19,040 bases of DNA. Source: Limnoglobus sp. GTDB taxonomy: Bacteria; Planctomycetota; Planctomycetia; Gemmatales; Gemmataceae. The DNA lies in NCBI GenBank assembly GCA_025353985.1, contig JANXNT010000585.1, positions 1 through 19,040 of the forward strand, in the 5' to 3' direction. Each line of letters opens with the position of its first letter. Position 1 is the first letter of the stretch. The notes under the pieces were generated by a model. The model made no database searches. It was not told the DNA's origin and saw nothing but the letters and a program-made list of their open reading frames with translations. This document shows positions 14,734 to 19,040 of the stretch, in pieces. The translations under genes and the position numbers were made by a program.

Positions 14734-16346
14734 ACGCACCTTCTACCTCGCCACGTTGGTGGCAACCGCTCGTGTTATTTCTCGCGTGGATCTTCGCGGT
14801 TGCGTGTGCGGGGCAGCGATTGCATCGCGGCTGGACGGGGTTCGACAACCAAGAAAGTACGCCACGGGATCGGTGGCGCGACGATGGCAATTCGGGCCAT
14901 GCGGAGATCGATTTTGGCGCGCAGTGGGTAATGGGCCGAATGATCGCCACGGGAAACGGCAAGCACCTTTACGACCGTACGCACCTTTGGCCCGTGGTAA
15001 ATGCGGGGTTCCCGCCAACGGGGGAATCGCCGTGGGTGCGTCGCGAATCGTTCCCGCGAGATCCAAAAATCGTCGCGTTTTCCGACAGCGATCCGCGACA
15101 CGATTCGGGCTGGATCATGAGTTGGATCCTCGGGGCCGACTCCCCGGCTTGGCCCGATGCGAGCCGTGCGGTGACGCTCCCGTTCGCGAACCCAGCGAAC
15201 CCAATTGCGACGGCGGCACTGGCACTGACAGCCAATCGTCAGTTGACGCCCGAACTCGTCGATGCGGTGAATCGTAAGGCGCTCGGCGGGCCGTTGTACC
15301 CGCCGGTTCATGGCTTCTTTTACTATCCGCTCGGCCGAATCGACGACGCGCAAACCGCGTTCCACTTGTTGCAAATTCTCGGCTTCCTCTGCCCATTTGC
15401 CATCGGCTACTGCGTGCGAAACCTGACGAATGGCCGTGTTAGGTGGCCAATCGCGACGGCGATCGTTTGCCTGTATCCCGGCTACCGGGGCACGATGGAA
15501 CTCGGGCAGAACGCGCAGTTCACGCTACTCATACTCGTGTGGGGCTGGTGCCTGGCCGCGAGGGGGCACGAATTCGGGGCCGGTGCGGTGTGGGGATTGC
15601 TCGCATTTAAGCCCGTTTGGGCCGTGGCGTTTCTGCTGGTGCCGATCGTGTTACGACGCTGGCGGATGCTGTTCGGCATGGTGGCGGTCGGTGGCGGCCT
15701 CGTACTTTTCACGCTGCCGTTCGTGGGAATCGATGCGTATTTCGACTGGTTGGCGGTCGGTGGCGATGCGGCCGAGAAGTACAAAATCAACCAAAACTGG
15801 GTCTTTCTCAGTCGCGATTTGTTCGGCATTCCGCGACGGATTTTGCTCGATTTTACGCTGCCCGATGCGAAGCGAGACCGCGTCGATGCGGAGCGATATG
15901 GCTGGCTACTCTGGGCATTCGTCTTCGTGGGAACATGCTTAATCTGCACGATTCGCAGGGATCGCCGAAGTTTCACCGCCGGTTTCGCGATGCTCGGTGC
16001 GTTCCTTTGCAGCTACCGGTTTATGTATTACGACGTGCTGCTATCCGCGCTCGGCGTCGGATGGATCGTCTATTGCCACGACTGGCGACGCGGCCGAATT
16101 TCAGTCCCGACGGTCGTGCTTTGCTTCCTCATCATCAACGAGAATCTCTGGGCACAACGTAGCTACGCGATTACTGGCACGAACTGGAACACGGGCATTC
16201 GCTACCCGATCGACACGTTGATGGTGCTCGGACTTTGGTTGTGGATGGCGGCGCGATTATTGATTCACGACACGCCGCGAAGGACATCGAGTGCTGCGCC
16301 GATGTCTGGCGAGCGCATCAGCGATTCGCCGACGAGCACGGCATGA
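14730..16346 (+). CDS. GT87-like (DUF2029) polytopic membrane glycosyltransferase
   Basis: The 538-residue protein has a first membrane segment at about residues 10-28, a long polar loop with many Trp/Asp/Arg residues (about 30-190), and then many hydrophobic segments (PFAIGYCV, TLLILVWGWCLA, AVAFLLVPIVL, GGGLVLFTLPFVG, LLWAFVFVGTCLI, TLMVLGLWLWMAARLL). The FYYPLGRIDD and ELGQNAQFTLLIL signatures fit the GT87/DUF2029 group, C-type fold enzymes that use polyprenyl-phosphate sugars outside the membrane. The GTG at 14730 overlaps the preceding stop (GTGA). The last 82 bp lie antisense to the end of trpC. The sugar and acceptor are unknown; the operon with dapF and an acyltransferase suggests an envelope glycolipid. 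Confidence 0.82.
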   Translation: MNAPSTSPRWWQPLVLFLAWIFAVACAGQRLHRGWTGFDNQESTPRDRWRDDGNSGHAEIDFGAQWVMGRMIATGNGKHLYDRTHLWPVVNAGFPPTGESPWVRRESFPRDPKIVAFSDSDPRHDSGWIMSWILGADSPAWPDASRAVTLPFANPANPIATAALALTANRQLTPELVDAVNRKALGGPLYPPVHGFFYYPLGRIDDAQTAFHLLQILGFLCPFAIGYCVRNLTNGRVRWPIATAIVCLYPGYRGTMELGQNAQFTLLILVWGWCLAARGHEFGAGAVWGLLAFKPVWAVAFLLVPIVLRRWRMLFGMVAVGGGLVLFTLPFVGIDAYFDWLAVGGDAAEKYKINQNWVFLSRDLFGIPRRILLDFTLPDAKRDRVDAERYGWLLWAFVFVGTCLICTIRRDRRSFTAGFAMLGAFLCSYRFMYYDVLLSALGVGWIVYCHDWRRGRISVPTVVLCFLIINENLWAQRSYAITGTNWNTGIRYPIDTLMVLGLWLWMAARLLIHDTPRRTSSAAPMSGERISDSPTSTA

Positions 16347-17050
16347 ACGCCCGCATCGGCAAGGAGTCTCATGTCGTCGCGGTTGCGGATTCCGCTTTCG
16401 GAAACGAGCGTGACCGATGCCGGAACGTGCTTCATTAAATCGAGCGTGTGGCTTAACCGCGTGTGAAACGAACGCAGATCGCGGTTATTAATCCCGACGA
16501 GTTGGGCACCCGAATCCAGCACGCGGTTCAGTTCCTCCGCATCGTGGAGTTCGACCAAAACGTGCAAGCCGAGCGCCGTCGCTTCGTCGTGCAACTCGCG
16601 AATGCGCGGGCCGGGCAAGATCTCCGCGATCAACAACACGGCATCCGCACCGGCAGCGCGGGCTTCGAGTAACTGGTAGCGATCGAGGATAAATTCCTTC
16701 CGCAATGCCGGTATGCGAATCGCCGCACGGGCTTGCGTGAGGTACGACAAATGGCCTTGAAAATAGGCTTCATCGGTGAGGATACTCACGCAGGCCGCAC
16801 CGTGGGCTTCGTAAATTTTGGCGACGGCCACCGCATCGAAATCGTCGCGAATGATGCCCGCCGATGGCGAGGCTTTCTTCACTTCCGCGATGATGCGAAC
16901 TTCGCCGGGCGTGCGAAGGGCCGCTGCAAAATCGCGAACCGGCGGCAAATCGGCCACCCATCGTTCGAGTTCGATCGCCGGTGTTTGGCTTCGCGACGCA
17001 GCGATTTCTTTCCACTTCGTTTCCACTATCGCATCGAGGATCGTCGCCAT
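16265..17050 (-). CDS. trpC: Indole-3-glycerol phosphate synthase
   Basis: TrpC closes the indole ring in tryptophan synthesis. The 261-residue TIM-barrel protein shows the N-terminal ILDAIVETKWKEI helix, IIAEVKKASPSAG with catalytic K58 (E56 nearby), SILTDEAYFQGHL, RKEFILDRYQ with the second lysine, LLIAEIL, HVLVELHDAEEL, VGINNRDLRSF and LVSESGIRNRDDM. AAAGG lies eight bases before the ATG. It is a single-domain enzyme with no fused TrpF and no other trp genes nearby. Its 3' end overlaps the convergent GT87 gene by 82 bp. It is divergent from the CPBP protease gene across 89 bp. Confidence 0.96.
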   Translation of the reverse strand: MATILDAIVETKWKEIAASRSQTPAIELERWVADLPPVRDFAAALRTPGEVRIIAEVKKASPSAGIIRDDFDAVAVAKIYEAHGAACVSILTDEAYFQGHLSYLTQARAAIRIPALRKEFILDRYQLLEARAAGADAVLLIAEILPGPRIRELHDEATALGLHVLVELHDAEELNRVLDSGAQLVGINNRDLRSFHTRLSHTLDLMKHVPASVTLVSESGIRNRDDMRLLADAGVHAVLVGESLMRSPDIGAALDVLRGVS

Positions 17051-17139
17051 GCCACACGCCTTTCGCGGTTATCTCCAGAAGCGACACTATCTTAGCTGAG
17101 TGCCGACTGGCGACTACCTGCACCCGAGCGACGGTGGAC

Positions 17140-18195
17140 ATGTTACGCGAAATTCTCGAACTTTTGACGGCCGCGGGTTTGGTCGCGCTGGTCGCCGTGC
17201 CGGTCGGCTTACTTGCGGTTTTGCTTGCCCGCCGATTCGCGTTTCCGCTTCTGCCCGCGTGGCGGCACCGTTGGTGTCAATGGCGTGTCATCGACGTGAT
17301 ATTGCTGTTCGGAATGTACGTGATGTTACCCACGCTCGCGGGTGATCTCCTCGAACGTGGCGGCGTCTATCGTGCCGTGTTCGGCGACGATGCGTTGCTC
17401 GACCCGACCTCGGTAGGCGCGATTGTCGGCGGGCCGGGCACATCGCTTGCGGAGGCGTGGCGGTACGACCGGATTGCACGCCGCACGACGTTGGCCGGTG
17501 CCATCGCGATGCCGCTTTTCGCGCTCGGCTTCTTTCTGCTTCGGCGGCTCGGCAACACGGAACGCGCCGTAACTTCGCGCCGAATCCCTGCCGACATTGC
17601 CGTCGGCGTCGGTGTCTGGCTCGCTGTCACCCCGCTGACATTCCTCGTGCATTTTCTCGCGAATCTCATTGCCAAAGAGTACGGCTACGAACCGGACGCG
17701 CACCCGTTGAAGTTCGCGAAACTGCAAACGCCATTGCAAGTTGGCCTGCTTTTCCTGGGGGCGTGCGTCGCTGCGCCGTTTTACGAAGAGATGATTTTTC
17801 GCCGCGCACTGCTGCCGTGGGCATCGGGGCGGATCGCACGATCGTGGGGCCTGATGGCCGTCGCCGCCCTCGTCGCATGGGTCCGAATGAACGATCGTTC
17901 GATGTTCCCCGCACCGCTCGCATTCGTGCTCATCGCCACGATACTCATTGCAATCATCGCAAATCTACGCCGGATTTGGCCGCGGTTCCTCACGCGCCCC
18001 GCGTGTGCCATCGTCTCAACGGCCACGCTGTTTGCAGCGATGCACTCGGCCGTCTGGCCGACGCCGATCCCGCTCTTCGTCCTCGGCCTCGGCCTCGGTT
18101 GGGTCGTTTCTCGCACGCGCACTGTCACGGCCGCCGTCGTCGTTCACGGCTTGTTCAACGCGATTTCCGCACTCTCGCTGTTGCGGAATGCGTAA
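17140..18195 (+). CDS. CPBP-family intramembrane glutamic endopeptidase (Rce1-like)
   Basis: The 351-residue polytopic protein has a first membrane helix at about residues 7-29 and several more. Its C-terminal third carries the CPBP motifs: PFYEEMIFRRALLPW (EExxxR, near residue 215), FAAMHSAVWPTPIPLFVLGLGLGWV (histidine near 301) and AVVVHGLFNAIS (histidine near 335). Family members cleave or bind membrane substrates such as prenylated proteins or bacteriocin precursors; the target here is unknown. The ATG at 17140 is preferred because the upstream open frame runs antisense through trpC. The ribosome site (GGTGG) is close to the ATG and poor. A nested inverted-repeat element follows the stop. 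Confidence 0.85.
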   Translation: MLREILELLTAAGLVALVAVPVGLLAVLLARRFAFPLLPAWRHRWCQWRVIDVILLFGMYVMLPTLAGDLLERGGVYRAVFGDDALLDPTSVGAIVGGPGTSLAEAWRYDRIARRTTLAGAIAMPLFALGFFLLRRLGNTERAVTSRRIPADIAVGVGVWLAVTPLTFLVHFLANLIAKEYGYEPDAHPLKFAKLQTPLQVGLLFLGACVAAPFYEEMIFRRALLPWASGRIARSWGLMAVAALVAWVRMNDRSMFPAPLAFVLIATILIAIIANLRRIWPRFLTRPACAIVSTATLFAAMHSAVWPTPIPLFVLGLGLGWVVSRTRTVTAAVVVHGLFNAISALSLLRNA

Positions 18196-18207
18196 CTCCT
18201 GAATTGA

Positions 18208-18407
18208 ATTTACTGTCCCATTTGGGTTGCGATCGAATACGAAAAACAAAACATTAACCGCGGAGTACGCAGAGAACGCAGAGGAAAGATCGAAAAAATG
18301 GATCCGTATCTCAAATACTTCTTTGCGTGCTCTGCGCCCTCTGCGGTTAAAATTCTTCATGAGGTCACGCAGCCGATATGACGTTCCACTCAAATGGGAC
18401 AGTGAAT
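18208..18407. repeat. Nested inverted-repeat element with CGCAGAG-type heptad repeats
   Basis: Outer arms ACTGTCCCATTTG (18212-18224) and CAAATGGGACAGT (18391-18403) are perfect inverted repeats and extend imperfectly outward. Inside, TTAACCGCGGAGTACGCAGAG and following bases (18254-18288) are mirrored by CTTTGCGTGCTCTGCGCC plus CTCTGCGGTTAA (18321-18350). The inner arms consist of degenerate 9-bp-like CGCAGAGNA units. Similar Lys/Arg-poor strings of CGCAGAG units between genes occur in many unrelated bacteria from memory; no search was possible. The element may act as a terminator after the CPBP gene or be a non-autonomous mobile element. Confidence 0.7.
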
Positions 18408-18455
18408 CAAATCACCGCTCTGGCTCCCGACTTCGACGATTGATACGATGTGCAA

Positions 18456-19040
18456 ATGAGCGATTGGAAGTTACCTCGGAACTATCGTTATGCGGGCATC
18501 GTCTCCGGTTTGCGTACGGAGCCGGGTCGGCACGATCTCGCCGTCATGATCAGCGATACACCGGCGGCGGCGGCGGGAGTGTTCACGCAGAACCGCGTCT
18601 GTGCGGCCCCCGTTCATATCAGCCGCGCGCGATTGCCACGGGCCGATGCACGCGCGATTGTCGTTTGCTCCGGGAACGCGAATGCCTGCACCGGCGAACA
18701 AGGCATGGCCGACGCCGAGCGCATGGCAGAACTGACCGCAATCGGCGTCGGCTGTTCTCCGCAACAGGTACTCGTCGCATCGACGGGGGTAATCGGGCGA
18801 CTGTTGCCGATGCCGATTCTCGAAGCGGGGATACCGAAGGCGGTGGCTGCCGCGCGACCCGGTATCGATGGGTTTTTCTTGGCGTCCAAGGCGATTCTGA
18901 CGACCGACACGAAAATCAAAACCGTGACGCGGGAGATCGGCGACCGCGTGCTGACCGGCTTCGCGAAGGGGGCCGCGATGATCGGCCCGAACATGGCAAC
19001 GATGCTCGGTTTCCTGTTCTCAGATGTCGCGGTCGATCCG
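18456..19040 (+). CDS. argJ: Bifunctional glutamate N-acetyltransferase / ornithine acetyltransferase, 5' half (cut by window edge)
   Basis: ArgJ moves acetyl groups from N-acetylornithine to glutamate in arginine synthesis. The 195 codons present start MSDWKLPRNYRYAGIVSGLR and contain FTQNRVCAAPVH, the conserved VCSGNANACTG, the STGVIGRLLPM oxyanion-type motif, TTDTKIK, and KGAAMIGPNMATML. In the last, the Ala-Thr bond is the known self-cleavage site that frees the nucleophilic threonine. The rest, including most of the beta chain, lies beyond the window. No ribosome site precedes the ATG (GATACGATGTGCAA), so start use may be leaderless or weak. The nested repeat element lies ~50 bp upstream. 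Confidence 0.95.
   Translation, partial: MSDWKLPRNYRYAGIVSGLRTEPGRHDLAVMISDTPAAAAGVFTQNRVCAAPVHISRARLPRADARAIVVCSGNANACTGEQGMADAERMAELTAIGVGCSPQQVLVASTGVIGRLLPMPILEAGIPKAVAAARPGIDGFFLASKAILTTDTKIKTVTREIGDRVLTGFAKGAAMIGPNMATMLGFLFSDVAVDP

Overview
The window looks like a chromosomal stretch from a planctomycete, most likely of the Gemmata/Gemmataceae type. This is inferred from gene content, not from a marker gene: a large TPR plus SPINDLY-type O-GlcNAc transferase, a STAND-like TPR protein, a trypsin-like protease fused to a TPM-like domain, a GT87 membrane glycosyltransferase, a DUF374 acyltransferase and an ArsS-type radical SAM enzyme. Short operons of unrelated housekeeping genes are separated by repeat-bearing spacers. 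The DNA is moderately GC-rich, so long open frames antisense to real genes are common and were left out.

Layout. Positions 1-1455 hold the 3' part of a TPR-repeat (probably STAND NTPase) gene. The convergent spacer 1456-1809 is almost filled by a ~333 bp repeat element (copy A). On the minus strand a small helical protein gene (2661-2942) and a SAM methyltransferase (1810-2652) form an operon, divergent from a glycine-zipper protein gene (3159-3683) that ends in a clear terminator. A solitary rpsR (3832-4074) has its own candidate promoter and terminator. Then come the O-GlcNAc transferase-like gene (4164-6230) and the radical SAM gene arsS (6237-7262), 6 bp apart, followed by asd-truA-aroA (7350-10453) with 3 and 8 bp gaps. 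Copy B of the repeat element (10462-10793), inverted relative to copy A, lies just after aroA in a 741 bp gene-free spacer.

The right half has a secreted trypsin-like/TPM protein (11195-12415) with a small pseudo-receiver protein 4 bp downstream (12420-12782). A minus-strand mini-protein with a SWIM-type zinc motif (12766-13113) converges on it. A tightly overlapping operon dapF - DUF374 acyltransferase - GT87 glycosyltransferase (13164-16346) follows; its end overlaps trpC on the opposite strand (16265-17050) by 82 bp. A CPBP-family intramembrane protease gene (17140-18195), a nested inverted-repeat element (18208-18407) and the first half of argJ (18456 to the end) close the window.

How they work together. 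asd and dapF both serve the diaminopimelate/lysine route, so peptidoglycan precursor capacity is encoded. dapF sits with two likely envelope glycolipid genes. aroA, trpC and argJ are scattered amino-acid genes. No complete novel defence or biosynthetic system is evident. The least explained structure is the pair of inverted ~332 bp intergenic elements. They have 16 bp terminal inverted repeats and an internal 21 bp-period array, and each sits in the same orientation at the 3' end of a gene (methyltransferase and aroA).
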